A DNA stretch of 64,000 nt, from positions 558,001-622,000 of the forward strand of contig JAALGZ010000019.1 in assembly GCA_015227615.1 (NCBI GenBank), given 5' to 3'. This document shows, piece after piece, positions 36,851 through 48,100 of this stretch. Under the pieces are notes generated by a model. That model had not been told where the DNA came from. It ran no database searches and saw nothing but the letters and a program-made list of their open reading frames with translations. How positions within the stretch are numbered: position 1 is the stretch's first letter; the number at the start of each line of letters is the position of its first letter. Made by a program: the position numbers and the translations under genes. The DNA is from Labyrinthula sp. Ha (lineage: Eukaryota > Sar > Bigyra > Labyrinthulida > Labyrinthulaceae).

Positions 36851-39800
36851 TCAAAACTCTACAACAGAGAATGCAAGTTCGTCAGCTCTTCCTGTGTCAG
36901 CTAAGTAGCATCTGAAAGTTTTTATTTCGTAAGGTCCGAATGAATAGTAATCCAATTCTGTATTCTTGTCTTGCTTTTTCTTTGTACCAGGGATGTTGTA
37001 CTGATCGCATGACTGAAACTTGATTGAATATGCTGATAACAAATTCAACATACAGCCTGTTGATACTTCAGTACAGGCATCTGCGTTGTTACTTAGTCTG
37101 ATTAACACTCCAATTCTTCCTTGATCAAGTATATTCGCATAAGTATCTGTTAGCGTCATCAAGCTAATCGATGAATTAAAGCAAGATTTGTAGAAACTAG
37201 AGCCAAAATGGTTCTGTTTCTTTTCCTGGATTACTGATTCAGTATTATTATTGACTATTAGCAGTGGTTCTTGGTTGAAGTAGTTGCTCTCAAACTTTAA
37301 TGTGTTCTTTCTACTTTGGATCAAATGTCGCCCAGAGACAATTAAACCTGAGCAATAGCAATGATCATTTTCCTCTTCAAAGCAATTGCACCCGCACATC
37401 ATTTCATTCAAAACTTCACCCACTCCTCTGTTATCATCTCTCCGAAGTCTTCTATGCACAAGCATCTCGATCTTTCCTGGAGAATTTACCCCGGCACCTT
37501 GGGTGTTGTCAACAAACACTTCAAGATCTCCATGAGATATGGATTGTGTTACGGGATACATATTGGCTGCTATTTTGCTCCAAGACGCGTAGTTAATCTT
37601 CCTTTTAATTTGCTCCTTCCCATTCGAATCAGTAAAGAATATATTGCTCCCGCTTCCTTCTTCAGTACTATACCTTATTATCACCTCTTTTCCAGAATTT
37701 TTGTTGGGTACTGGTCCAATAGTATACTTCACTTCTACAGTTGGGAAGCAGTTTCTTTCATCTTGCTGGAATACTATAATATCAGCCTCAATCCAACTTC
37801 GAAGGTGTAACCTAAGAATAGAGAACTCTTTCAAATGAAACCATTTGTGCCAAGATTCTTTTGACTTATACTCGATTGGGTAGAATCCAGTACCATCTGT
37901 CCGCAAAATGTAAGCTCCAGAAGCCTGGTGATGATCCTCACTAGCTATGTAGTACCCAAACTGTATTCTCAGTTTGTAACTTTTTGATATTGTAAGTTCA
38001 AGTTTATCTGGATTGAACTCAATCTGAGTTATCGCGTATGTATCCTGATTCTCTACTTTAGTTCCTCGGGAAGTATAATCAGGGACTAAATAAAATGTGG
38101 TGAAGACCAATGGCTCAAGCTCACTGGAAAAATACAAATCATGAGTTGCTTGATTAATAAGTGCCCTTGAAATAATTTCTTCTTCAATTTCAGCCGTTGT
38201 CTTGTTAAAATTGTTTATTTTTTTTAAACCTATCTCCCTCATTTTTTCTGTAATAGGTACAAGTCCAGAGACAAGGTCATTCTCTTCTAATTTCTTCGAG
38301 AAGGATCTTCTTACTAGATTGAGATCCTTGACCACTCGATAACCAGAAATTTCTTTATCAATGAGTACAGGCAACTGTAGCTGTATACGTTTTGCTCTGA
38401 GTTGTGGATTCCAAGCCAATAATTCAAGATATTTTGACTTAGTTTTCAACATGTCAATTAGAGTATCCCACCTAGATTCGTTCAAAGTCAAGCACGGATT
38501 GAAATGACCTTCCAGTTTGACAACATTTGCGCTGTAAGTAGCTAATGAGGGTAAACTTTTTTCAATCCCAATGGTAATCTGCTTCACATAATCGTTACTA
38601 ACTGCTTGACGAGCTGTCCCTGTAGCCCCATCATGATGTGTTGCAAGGCTAAGCTTTGCTTCAAGAAAATCAGTATTAGACTGCCCTACCAACAAGGAAT
38701 CCGTATCATAATTGTTTCTTTTAGTAGGATTCATTAAGTTTGAAATAGTCTCGATCTGGCGGAAGATATTGAGATATGAGAAGCCATCTCTGATTACTTT
38801 CTTCAATCCCTGTCGCGAAGAGAAATATCCTGTCCAAAATGAGGTGTCATCATTTGACAATGGAAACATATCAAGTTTGGAATCTTTGGAGGGAAAATTC
38901 TTTCTTTTGTTCAATTCTTCAGTTCTGTATCTTATAAATTTCCCAGGAGAGGAGTAGATAAAGTTAAACCCATCAGTGTATTCTTTAGAGTAATGAACAA
39001 TCTTATCAAGATTCCGGTACCAAACCTCAGCATTGGTAAAAGCAAAATCATTCCCAACAGACCACAACATGTGTTTTCCTTGTAGATATTTTTGCTGCAT
39101 AGTTGCAAAGTCATTAATTTTTTTCATCCAGGCATCTAAATTATAACCTATATCAGCTTCGTCATCCACAATTTCATCACTCTTATTCTTTACAAACTCG
39201 AAATTCAGTGGACTGGAGTAATCACCATCCAAGTTCGATCCAAACAAATCAACAACCAAAGCTCCATTATACAAAAACTCTAGACTATGATTCTTTAACC
39301 TTCGTTTTCTTTCTTTGTATTCCAACCGCCCAATAAAACTCGACTGCATCCCTGATTCCACTGTTAAGTACTTCATATGTGCCAAAGAATGGCCAAATGG
39401 GTCAACTTGCCAGCCGTTTTCTGGAAGAACAGAAAAATGCTTCTTTAAGAACATGTGGCCTCTAGTTGTTTGATCTATCATGTTTTCAACAGGGTTTGTT
39501 GCTTCGTCGTGCATGCACCAACCTCCATTTACAATTTCTAGTTGCTTTTTGTTTATAAGTGAGGTAATTTCCTCAATTAAACTAGAATTTTCTGCATTAT
39601 GATTCATAAACCGAGCTAGAAACGCCATCTCAGCATAAACAAAGGTTCGATCTATGTTCTCGGAGAGGGATTTAGTTACGGAAGAGAGTATCTTGTTCAC
39701 ATATAGGTCAAAATACTCATCTGTAGTGTATAACCATCCCGTGTCATCATGAGAGTGTTGCACCAGATGCACATTTACTCTCTTAGGATCTATCTGTGAG

Positions 39801-39883
39801 CTTGTGTTATACTCTCTGCAATCAACTCTGCCGATGCACGCAACAACAGTCCAAAAAAAGACCATTAAGCGTGCTAATATCAT
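36851..39883 (-). CDS. MAN2B1: Lysosomal-type alpha-mannosidase (GH38)
   Basis: 1,010 aa from the ATG at 39881-39883 (the open frame extends 7 codons further but without ATG). The N-terminus is a signal peptide (MILARLMVFFWTVVACIG, cleavage near VDC). GH38 motifs: QHSHDDTGW (about 42-50) with the zinc-binding His and Asp; GWQVDPFGHS with the catalytic nucleophile/zinc-ligand Asp at about 161; HHDGATGTAR (about 414-423) with the zinc-binding His. Central-helical and beta-sandwich regions follow, including SYKLRIQFGYY and VEVKYTIGPVP. Family members trim alpha-mannose from glycoprotein glycans in lysosomes or vacuoles. Many NxS/T sites fit secretory-path transit. It is intronless. It shares a 184-bp head-to-head promoter with TTC4 and nearly abuts the DUF1214 stop. 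Confidence 0.95.
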   Translation of the reverse strand: MILARLMVFFWTVVACIGRVDCREYNTSSQIDPKRVNVHLVQHSHDDTGWLYTTDEYFDLYVNKILSSVTKSLSENIDRTFVYAEMAFLARFMNHNAENSSLIEEITSLINKKQLEIVNGGWCMHDEATNPVENMIDQTTRGHMFLKKHFSVLPENGWQVDPFGHSLAHMKYLTVESGMQSSFIGRLEYKERKRRLKNHSLEFLYNGALVVDLFGSNLDGDYSSPLNFEFVKNKSDEIVDDEADIGYNLDAWMKKINDFATMQQKYLQGKHMLWSVGNDFAFTNAEVWYRNLDKIVHYSKEYTDGFNFIYSSPGKFIRYRTEELNKRKNFPSKDSKLDMFPLSNDDTSFWTGYFSSRQGLKKVIRDGFSYLNIFRQIETISNLMNPTKRNNYDTDSLLVGQSNTDFLEAKLSLATHHDGATGTARQAVSNDYVKQITIGIEKSLPSLATYSANVVKLEGHFNPCLTLNESRWDTLIDMLKTKSKYLELLAWNPQLRAKRIQLQLPVLIDKEISGYRVVKDLNLVRRSFSKKLEENDLVSGLVPITEKMREIGLKKINNFNKTTAEIEEEIISRALINQATHDLYFSSELEPLVFTTFYLVPDYTSRGTKVENQDTYAITQIEFNPDKLELTISKSYKLRIQFGYYIASEDHHQASGAYILRTDGTGFYPIEYKSKESWHKWFHLKEFSILRLHLRSWIEADIIVFQQDERNCFPTVEVKYTIGPVPNKNSGKEVIIRYSTEEGSGSNIFFTDSNGKEQIKRKINYASWSKIAANMYPVTQSISHGDLEVFVDNTQGAGVNSPGKIEMLVHRRLRRDDNRGVGEVLNEMMCGCNCFEEENDHCYCSGLIVSGRHLIQSRKNTLKFESNYFNQEPLLIVNNNTESVIQEKKQNHFGSSFYKSCFNSSISLMTLTDTYANILDQGRIGVLIRLSNNADACTEVSTGCMLNLLSAYSIKFQSCDQYNIPGTKKKQDKNTELDYYSFGPYEIKTFRCYLADTGRADELAFSVVEF

Positions 39884-40067
39884 TCTGAAAGTCTTTAGAT
39901 TCAAATTTCTTCTTTTTTGGCCAAATTTCGTTGTAGAAAACCCTTATGAGCTGTTTCTTTCGCCCTTTCAATAGAACAAGATATTCTTGTTGCCGTTCTT
40001 GGATTTCCAATAACTTCCGATAACAACCGTTATGTTGTGACACTTCCGATAAGGTATTGTGAAGAAA
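39884..40067. promoter_or_regulatory. 184-bp bidirectional promoter (mannosidase/TTC4)
   Basis: The only short divergent gap in the window. It carries two direct copies of ACTTCCGATAA at 40013-40023 and 40042-40052, with the small palindrome ACAACCGTTATGTTGT between them. ACTTCCG is the reverse complement of CGGAAGT (an ETS-type core in animals), but the cognate factor here is unknown. Confidence 0.6.
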
Positions 40068-41234
40068 ATGAGTGATACAGAAACTGAACCTTCAGATAGT
40101 GAACTTCATCCATTGTTTTGGTCAAAAGTACCTGAAGATGGGAATAAAGAGGTAGATAATATGAAAAATTCATTGACAAATATGATATATGATAATAAAT
40201 CTCCTTTGGAATTAGCCTTGGATTTCAAAGAAAACGGAAATGAAGCGTTCAAAAGAGGAAAGAAATATTTTTCTTCTGCAATTAAGTATTATGAAGAAGG
40301 ATTAGATTGGATAAAACAAGAAAATAATTCTACTGCAACTTTTGATGTAAAAGTGAAAATATTATCAAATCTTGCTTTAATAAAGTTCAAACAGAAAAAT
40401 TATGGTGCTTGTATTTCTTATTGCGAAGAAATTTTGAAAATCTCAAAATCTCAAAATGAAGAAGTTTCCAGGAAAGTTTTTTATAGACTTGGTCAAGCTA
40501 ATTTTTCCCTTGGTAAGTACGTCAAGGCCAAAAGATATTTAAAACAAGTATCTTTTGAGAAAGATGTCTTGGATGAAGAAAAGCTCCAACAAGATTTGTT
40601 CAAGAAATTAGAGGAAAAAATTAATACTAAAATTAAAGAGCAGAAGGTTAAAAAAGATGCAAAAGTACGAGAAAAACTTCAAGTAAAGAAAAGAGAAAAA
40701 GTTTTTCTAGACTTGATGGCTTCCAAAGGTTACCAACTGGGTGTTCCTTTGTTTGATTTCTCTCTCTATCCCTTAGAGTCAGATTTTTTTCATTCAACAA
40801 AAATACCAATTCCAAAATTAAACGGCTCAAATTTTGTTTTTCCTGTTTTAATCGTTTATCCCGAGTTTCAACGGACAGATTTTATACAGGCTTGGGAAGA
40901 AAATGTAACCGTTAAAGAACAGTTGGATTGTTTGTTTCCGTTAGAAGGAAAAGGTTATGAAAATTTAGAAAATCCAGGTATAGAAATATATTATGAAGAA
41001 AATGTGGTTCAAGTATTAGACTTAACGAGAGATATTGAAATTCAAGTTTCAAAGATTCAAAGCAATGTAAATAAACTGACTACAGACTATAAAGAACGAA
41101 TTATTTTAAATAAAAATGCAAAATTAAGCTCAGTTTTATCGAGAGAAAGCTACGTTATTCCTGGAATACCAGTTCTCTGGATTATAAATAGTAACAACGA
41201 ATTCTACCGAATGTTTAGTAAACAGTTTAGATAA
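40068..41234 (+). CDS. TTC4: TTC4/Cns1-type TPR co-chaperone of Hsp90
   Basis: 388 aa from the ATG at 40068 (MSDTETEPSDSE); an in-frame GTG lies three codons upstream. Residues about 45-165 form three TPRs: ALDFKENGNEAFKRGKKYFSSAI, ILSNLALIKFKQKNYGACISYC and VFYRLGQANFSLGKYVKAKRYL. A charged helix (about 170-220, KEQKVKKDAKVREKLQ) leads into the C-terminal 'wheel' domain with FPVLIVYPEFQRTDFIQAWEE and VLWIINSNNEFYRMF. In yeast Cns1 and human TTC4 the TPRs bind the Hsp90 C-terminus and the wheel domain contacts elongation factor 2. It is intronless. Its TAA is separated by a single base from the stop of the convergent gene. Confidence 0.92.
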   Translation: MSDTETEPSDSELHPLFWSKVPEDGNKEVDNMKNSLTNMIYDNKSPLELALDFKENGNEAFKRGKKYFSSAIKYYEEGLDWIKQENNSTATFDVKVKILSNLALIKFKQKNYGACISYCEEILKISKSQNEEVSRKVFYRLGQANFSLGKYVKAKRYLKQVSFEKDVLDEEKLQQDLFKKLEEKINTKIKEQKVKKDAKVREKLQVKKREKVFLDLMASKGYQLGVPLFDFSLYPLESDFFHSTKIPIPKLNGSNFVFPVLIVYPEFQRTDFIQAWEENVTVKEQLDCLFPLEGKGYENLENPGIEIYYEENVVQVLDLTRDIEIQVSKIQSNVNKLTTDYKERIILNKNAKLSSVLSRESYVIPGIPVLWIINSNNEFYRMFSKQFR

Positions 41235-41235
41235 A

Positions 41236-42108
41236 TTATTTACAAGTAAAGTGTTCATCCTGTTGATACAGAAGATATTGTCTCTTTTGAGAATGGTCTA
41301 TTTCCACCTTACATAGAACCCATATTGGATCTTTTTTGTTTTCAAGTTTAACAAACCAGCGAAAATATAATTTGTTCTCTCTATTTGAGACAAAATTTTG
41401 GAGTTTTGGGAACAGATAGATAATCAGGAATAATTCTTTAATTGCACAGGCCGATCTTATTTGATTCCGTGAGCTTTTTGCTATATATGACAAATTTTCT
41501 TTTAACTCAACTTTTTCAACGCTTTCCTTCTTATTAAACGGGTTATTTTCTGGAAAAATGTTTCTCTCATTAAAACAAGGTTGCGTTACTGTAAGTGTAG
41601 ATTGTGCTATGGTCAAGAACAGGTTAGAAAGGTACTCAACAATATTCTTACTTTCAAAAACATCAAACATACTTGGTCGTTTTCCAAAATAAGATTTGTT
41701 GGAAAAAAGTTCTGATAGTTGTTTTATATTCCAGTTGTTATAAAAAGCTTGTCCAAAAAGAACAGCTACAGCGCCAAGTTTGCCTTCAAAAGCTGTTTGA
41801 ACAATGTACATTCCTTTAGCCACGTCTCTAGCTTCTTTTTCCAACGATTCGTCTTCATCTCTTTTTCTTTTTGCGTGAAAGTTTTTATAAAATAGATCAA
41901 AGGACATATCGAACAAAGGTTCATTCAGATCCAGTGCCTCTTCTTGGGAAGACTCTCTGTTTCTATCGTTCAACAGAAGACTCTGCTCATTCCGTGTTTT
42001 TTTGTCACTTAGTCTAGCTGGTGAAGTTAAGCTGTTTACTGTTTTCTTTTTCTTTTTTTCCATTGACTGGTCAACAAAGTTCGTAGTTTCAAGAGAACTT
42101 CTTTTCAT
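41236..42108 (-). CDS. Unknown protein with basic, disordered N-terminus (290 aa)
   Basis: Start at the ATG 42106-42108; an internal Met16 (MEKKKKKT) is a second option. Residues 1-75 are low-complexity, rich in Lys, Ser, Glu and Asn, with NLS-like runs (EKKKKKT, KRKRDED). From about residue 85 there is a compact predicted-helical region (ARDVAKGMYIVQTAFEGKLGAVAVLFGQAFYNNWN). The last 70 residues look strand-rich and aromatic (KLYFRWFVKLENKKD, IWVLCKVEID, QYLLYQQDEHF). I do not recognise a family. Coding status is supported by length, amino-acid composition like its neighbours, and an exact tail-to-tail fit to TTC4. A nuclear role is a guess from the basic runs only. Confidence 0.8.
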   Translation of the reverse strand: MKRSSLETTNFVDQSMEKKKKKTVNSLTSPARLSDKKTRNEQSLLLNDRNRESSQEEALDLNEPLFDMSFDLFYKNFHAKRKRDEDESLEKEARDVAKGMYIVQTAFEGKLGAVAVLFGQAFYNNWNIKQLSELFSNKSYFGKRPSMFDVFESKNIVEYLSNLFLTIAQSTLTVTQPCFNERNIFPENNPFNKKESVEKVELKENLSYIAKSSRNQIRSACAIKELFLIIYLFPKLQNFVSNRENKLYFRWFVKLENKKDPIWVLCKVEIDHSQKRQYLLYQQDEHFTCK

Positions 42109-45100
42109 CTTGCGTAAAAACCTTAAAATTTCACAAAAAGAGTAAACTTAGTGGTAAATAGTAGCTAAGCAACTTCTCCTTACAACTGACTTGGAAGTCG
42201 TCTCAAATTCTCTCCCCTAACTATTTCAACTGTATCCTTTCTATTGTCAAACGGTTAAACGAAAAAAATTTCCGGGTTAAAACTTCAACGGACAGGTACA
42301 GTTTATCCGTTTATACATACCAAAAGGAAAAGAAAAAGATAAAGGCATGACGATGTTTTAAAGTTGTTTATTGAATATAAATGAGTAGTGCTTTTATAAG
42401 CAGTTTCTTATTTATCCCCACGAGTTATGTCGGGATAAGGAGATGGGGGGACATAGGAGAACATATAAGAAAAAAACTTGACTGTATATATGAATATGTG
42501 TCGAACGTTTTACGAAGAAAAAAATAGGTTTACCAGCGGCTGCGGGTACGAAATAATAACAAGATTCGTATATACTTGGAAAAGTATAATATAGTTTTAT
42601 TTGGTATTGAAAGTGTTTGAATTTTTTAAATATTAAATTAACACGAACTTTATAATAAATATATGAAAGTTTAGAAGAAAACAACAATATTTTCTTTTAA
42701 ATAGAAGAAGAATAGAACATATTTCAGGTCTCATTTAGTGATGATTTTAGATGTCACAGGTTATATGCAAAATTTGGGAAATAATACTCCAGGAACCTTA
42801 TATGATAGGAAATGTTTGTCACAAAGTAAACAGGTGGGTGTCAACTTTAACTAGCCATATCAGCTGCCTTTTTTCTGCATATTAATGACCCATTTGACTA
42901 TTTATCGAAAGATACAAGTGAACTTACTTTTGCCAACACAACTTTTCCATTCAACCTATGAGAGTAAATAAACATTAACATAGAATTTACAGAACACACG
43001 AGTTTCTTCGATAGCATCCCCAGCTATAGCCTAAATATAACAAGAGAATGAAAAATCTGTGACCAAGGATTGTTTATCACTGGTATTGATCACACTAGCT
43101 CTTAGTCCAGGAGCTCCTTTCTTTGCGTTGGCTCTAACTTGAAACAGGATTTTCTTCTATAAATTTATTATATACATATGACTAGTTTCATCAATATAAC
43201 GAACTCGGAAGTCATCTTGAGCAACAGATGAAATTGAACTGGGACAGATGAGCTATATTGGAGTGGCTTCAACAACCAAAGATCCAATAATCGAAGAAAC
43301 AACGTTTACTCTTCTTAAAATTAGTGTCATATAACATTTAAATATATTACTTAACTACTGTTTTGTTGTTTAAATTGCAGCTCTATCAGGAAGAAATTCA
43401 GTTTCGAATAATTAAGGTGCTTGTGTTCTACTACCGGAAATGAGTTACCGAGAATATATTGACTATATAAATACTCATACTATAGATCTAACGTTATTGT
43501 TCTTACAGAACTGTTTCCGATATTATGGAATGTTGAGGGAAATGTTGACCAGGATACGTCGAATGGAAAGTTTATATTGTTAGATATTCAAGTTATTCAA
43601 GTGCAAATTTGATGGTGTGTAATTAATATCCGTTCTTGAAAAATGGTATAGAGTTCATATATTACCACCAATAGCCAATATAAAAGAAGAAAAGCGTTTC
43701 TAATATCTCGGAAGAAGCTTTTTGTTGCAAATTTAGGAAAATCTTAGAACTTTCAAATACTGGTGAGTTTGAGGCTGCCAAACGAAAACGACGGCTTATT
43801 CTTTATTTGCATAGGACAACCTAGTTTACAAATCTGATTTCAAGGCAATCTAGAAGAATATATATTATTAAATACAAGATATGGTAGCACCAATCGTTGA
43901 AGAGAATATCACTAAACTCTATTCCCCTCTAACAAAAACTAATTATACTGAAATTAAGAAAACTTCTTCGGAAACTTGTCTAAGTGTATTAGGATTGTTG
44001 CCAAAAAGGGTCCACACCCTCACCCGGAATATGGTTTCTAAGGTAATAACTCGCCCATGTTTATTTAAGTAAGTGCGTCTACGACTCCTCTAATATAGTA
44101 TATTACCTGGAGTTTTTCTTCACCGTAAATATCGAAATAGCTCCACAATCCTTCTTTCATGCGATTTCGTACCCATTCACCACAGTTGCCATAATTTTGC
44201 TGCACGCTTCAAAACAAGATATTCAGGTTCAAATGCCAAGCTAGAATTTTCTCCAATGATCATTCAGAATCCTAATAGAAAATTTTATATATATAACAGA
44301 AGGGTGACAAAGATGTTTAGTATTGACTAAGCCAAATTAAATCAAGAGTGTAGCTTTCTAGTTTACTCAAAAATTCTCAGGTAAAATAGAGAATAATCTT
44401 TGGTGTACTGTTTAGATAGTTTAGCAAAGTTCCCCAATGAGCAAAACATTTTGTAGCAGGAAGAAAAGGATGGGTTTCAATACCTTCATTTGCTGTCATC
44501 CTAATCATCTATATGGAGCTCCAGTGCACTACAGTCGTCTGTTAATGATCGCCAATCCAGTTTCTCATACACATATTCTTGGGGTTACGTCATGGCTTAT
44601 GTCAAGTAATCACGGAAATTGGAATATCTCATAACAGTTTCCCTAACATTAATTACTTCAAACACGCCAGAACTATTGGTCACTTGTTCTACCATCCTAA
44701 GACAACGTGCTTACCATCTTATCCATAGGTTCACCTCTTTTATCCTCTAGAGACATAATAAAGCATTATTTTACCAATTAAACCAAAGAGACAAGTAGCA
44801 CACATTGTCAACCTGAAGCGACTGGTCATCCAGCGACAACCTGGGTAAAATAAAAATCTGGAAAATTTAAATTCAAAGTTCCATTGCACAACTCTACTGC
44901 TATTTTGAATGTATTAATTAATATCACCTTGTTAAGCCACTATTGAGTTCTTATCAAGTGAGTAGGGATGTAAGTTTATTTATTATTTGTTATGTAATAA
45001 ATTTCTGATCTACATTATAATAACATATTATTCTAATTTCCTCCCCAATTATGTTGATAGATTATTCATAACCTTTGAATATTAATATAATGTGTGGATA

Positions 45101-48100
45101 CATGGCCAAAAACAAACTTTTACATCATTTGAAAACCCTTCATAAAATAGAGCCTCGAGACTAAAAGCATCCTACTGCTAGCTTATTCCCTGGATATATG
45201 GCAATTGTTGGAAGCTTTTTATGGGTTGCAAAAGTAAATTATTTGTGTTGTTGGTTTGTAGTTCAGTTTGTTCTTCATAGTCTAATGACCATCAGAACAG
45301 AAGCAGAACCAATATATATGAAAATTAATCCTGTATATCTCATTGGCATTCAGAATCAAAATGAAAATATTATGATTTTCGATAATTCTTCTCAGAATGT
45401 CTGTATCTTCATGATTAAGTTAACAGTTTGTTGACAACATGGCTGCCTTCAGTTGAATCATATTCTGGTTTGTGATCATTTTCAAAAAAACATGAGCAAT
45501 CAATCCACTAACCCCTTGGTCGCTTCTGTATATAGATGCATTTCTCTTGTTTCCCTTTAATTTACATACATCTCAGAACGAAAATAACAAGAATGAACAA
45601 AATAAGTGAAGTAATTATGTAAGAGATAGGGGGGAAAACCCACATACACCCATTTCTAACCAAGACCAGGCCCATGACAATCGAATCAGAACATGATCAT
45701 TGTTTGCAGTTGAAGTACATATTTGAGATTGTATTGTTGTTAACTTCCCCTCCCAGTCCTATATATGTATATCTCATAGCTCAAACACGGTTTGATTATA
45801 TTCCACTCTCCTACATATTCAAGCAATATACTCAGTTGACTAGGTAAATCATTATTTCCAGTTTTGAAAGGTTGCTTATGCTGTTTGTTGAATGAAAGCA
45901 ATGTTTTCTTTTGTTGGTGAAATGCGGAATGGCTTGGTAGTGGAGTACTTGCGGTAGAAGTTTTATAGATAGATTTATGTAAGCTTTGACAGAAGCCGTC
46001 CATTTCATAATAGAAATGGAATAGCGGTTGTGGACTTAGCCAATTGATTTGAAAGAAAACTAGGAAGGATGTAGGACTTTGAGATATGTAGAAGATATTT
46101 ATGGATCTACATGTTTGTGAAGATAGGGTATTTCGTATCCTCGACATTATGCTACAGAGGTATTTCCAAATATTCTCCTCACTCCCGTAGCTGTTACTCA
46201 TATCTTAAAACTTTACAAGAGCTTCTGTATGTTGATTTTGGTATCGCTCTCGGATTTAGCCACTGTTGGATTTGTGTTACTAGCTTCAACTTATGAGAAT
46301 TACCCTATGTGTCAGAACTGAATTTGTGCAATGAGTAAAGAATAAGCTTATAAACTCATCAATGCCTAGAAACTATATAGCGAAGCTGTGGTAAGTAGTT
46401 TGCCATCGTTGGCTTCTAATTATTATTTACCTGCCCTTCTTCTTTGGATCATGTTATTCACTCTTACGAAACCCTTTACTTGTTGTATTGTAGAGTATGT
46501 GTCCTGTTCCGCTACCCCATCTGCTACTCCCCTCATATCAAAATACATTATTATTACACCGGATGTATATATTTCAATGCCTGATTTGGCTTCAGATTAA
46601 GCAAAAAAAAACAGGCTCAGAATATTTTTTCTGGTACTGGTCTTGTATTTTATGTTATTCAGTTTCTCATTCTTACAGTTAAAAGTCCTATACTTTCTTG
46701 CATCCCCATAGTGTCCGTGGATACTTTTGGTATTTCTCTCATCAAACAGTAAATACAAAACTTTTGTGTGAGATTGTATTTTCGATTATCGGTTTATTGC
46801 GTCTGATTTCATTTGCTTGGTAATTTCCGTAAATCTTTCCATACTTAAGTACATCGTGTGCGGATGTACTTTATATGCCTTATCAACAGTACTGAAAAAC
46901 TCTACTCGAACGCTTGGTATTTTAAAGAAAGCAAGGCGCCAGCTAAGACTAATGTAGATCGAAAAAGGGATGATCGAATTATTTATTTTCCGAAAATTTT
47001 AAAATTCCCGTTCTTTATTTACAAGACCCAGCTAAAATAACGGGATTTAGCTAAGAGTATTAGAGAACTACATAGCTAACGCCCATTCTCTTCTCTGCTA
47101 CTAAGTTCATTCTAAATTTATTATTATTATACAACTATATAAAATTCAATAATACTAGTGAACACTACATAAATATCTTGCATAATGTATAAATTTGAAG
47201 TAACCAAAGATTTTATATCTCCGGAACCAATTGAAACAAAAACAACAAGTTCTAGAGCTCCTTTGATCTGGTTGTCTAAAACCGAGTAGAAATTTTGTTT
47301 CTCACATTTTCTGGTTAATATTGAATATACTGCTAGATAATGAAGCAATACTCGTCCAAATATTAATTTTAAGTACAATACAGTTATTTTCACCAACTTA
47401 GTAAAAAGTATGGGAGATGTAGATTGGGACTTTGGTTTTTTATGTTCGATATATTTCATGTAAAAAAAAATAAATGTAGTGCTTTAAAATTTTTTCATAG
47501 CTCATAAATTTACAAAGTTTACACATCCAAGCAATGTTGGGATACTATATAAAAAGTGCTTCAATACACTTGGTAATGGCAATTTTAATTTGCATGTTAT
47601 AGCAACTTTGTGTTTGCTTCGGAATCTTTACAACTAAATCACCCCATATTAAACAATTACATCTTTGTAAAAACTCAGTTTTATATTATGTAATATATAA
47701 AATATGTCTATATTTTGCTTATCTTTGAGCTTTCCACAGTTTTACTTTAGGATTTTAAGAGATTTGTGTTATGATTCTGTCATTCAATTTTTCATATAGA
47801 GATATTTCCTTTAGATATGTAGATTTCTTTGAGCCATAGGGTATGGTATGATGAAGACCTTATTTCCTTTTAGCTTTCAATATAGACTCTTACTCAATTT
47901 ATAACTACGCTGTGAAGCTTGGAATAGTCGTGAAGGGATTAAATTGAGCTATATTTTTGAAAGGGGTTGCTTGAAGGATAATATAAGATTCATTACTTCC
48001 ATTCGCATAATAATACAAGTTACATTAATAGGAGAGCTCAAATTTTAGATGAATCAGGTAGCTGTACTTATGGCGTTAAGGTTTTTTAATGTGTAGAGTT

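Noticed and set aside
37300-37838. Plus-strand ORFs of 64-149 codons inside the mannosidase gene
   Set aside because: Antisense shadows of the mannosidase coding frame.
44211-44245. GGTTCAAATGCC as a tRNA B box
   Set aside because: No A box or cloverleaf could be formed with the upstream 60 bases.
45740-46201. 153-codon ORF on the minus strand in the largest gap
   Set aside because: Composition looks random, with no hydrophobic pattern, motif or codon bias. At about 65% AT, I estimate roughly a one-in-six chance of an ORF this long somewhere in a window of this size.
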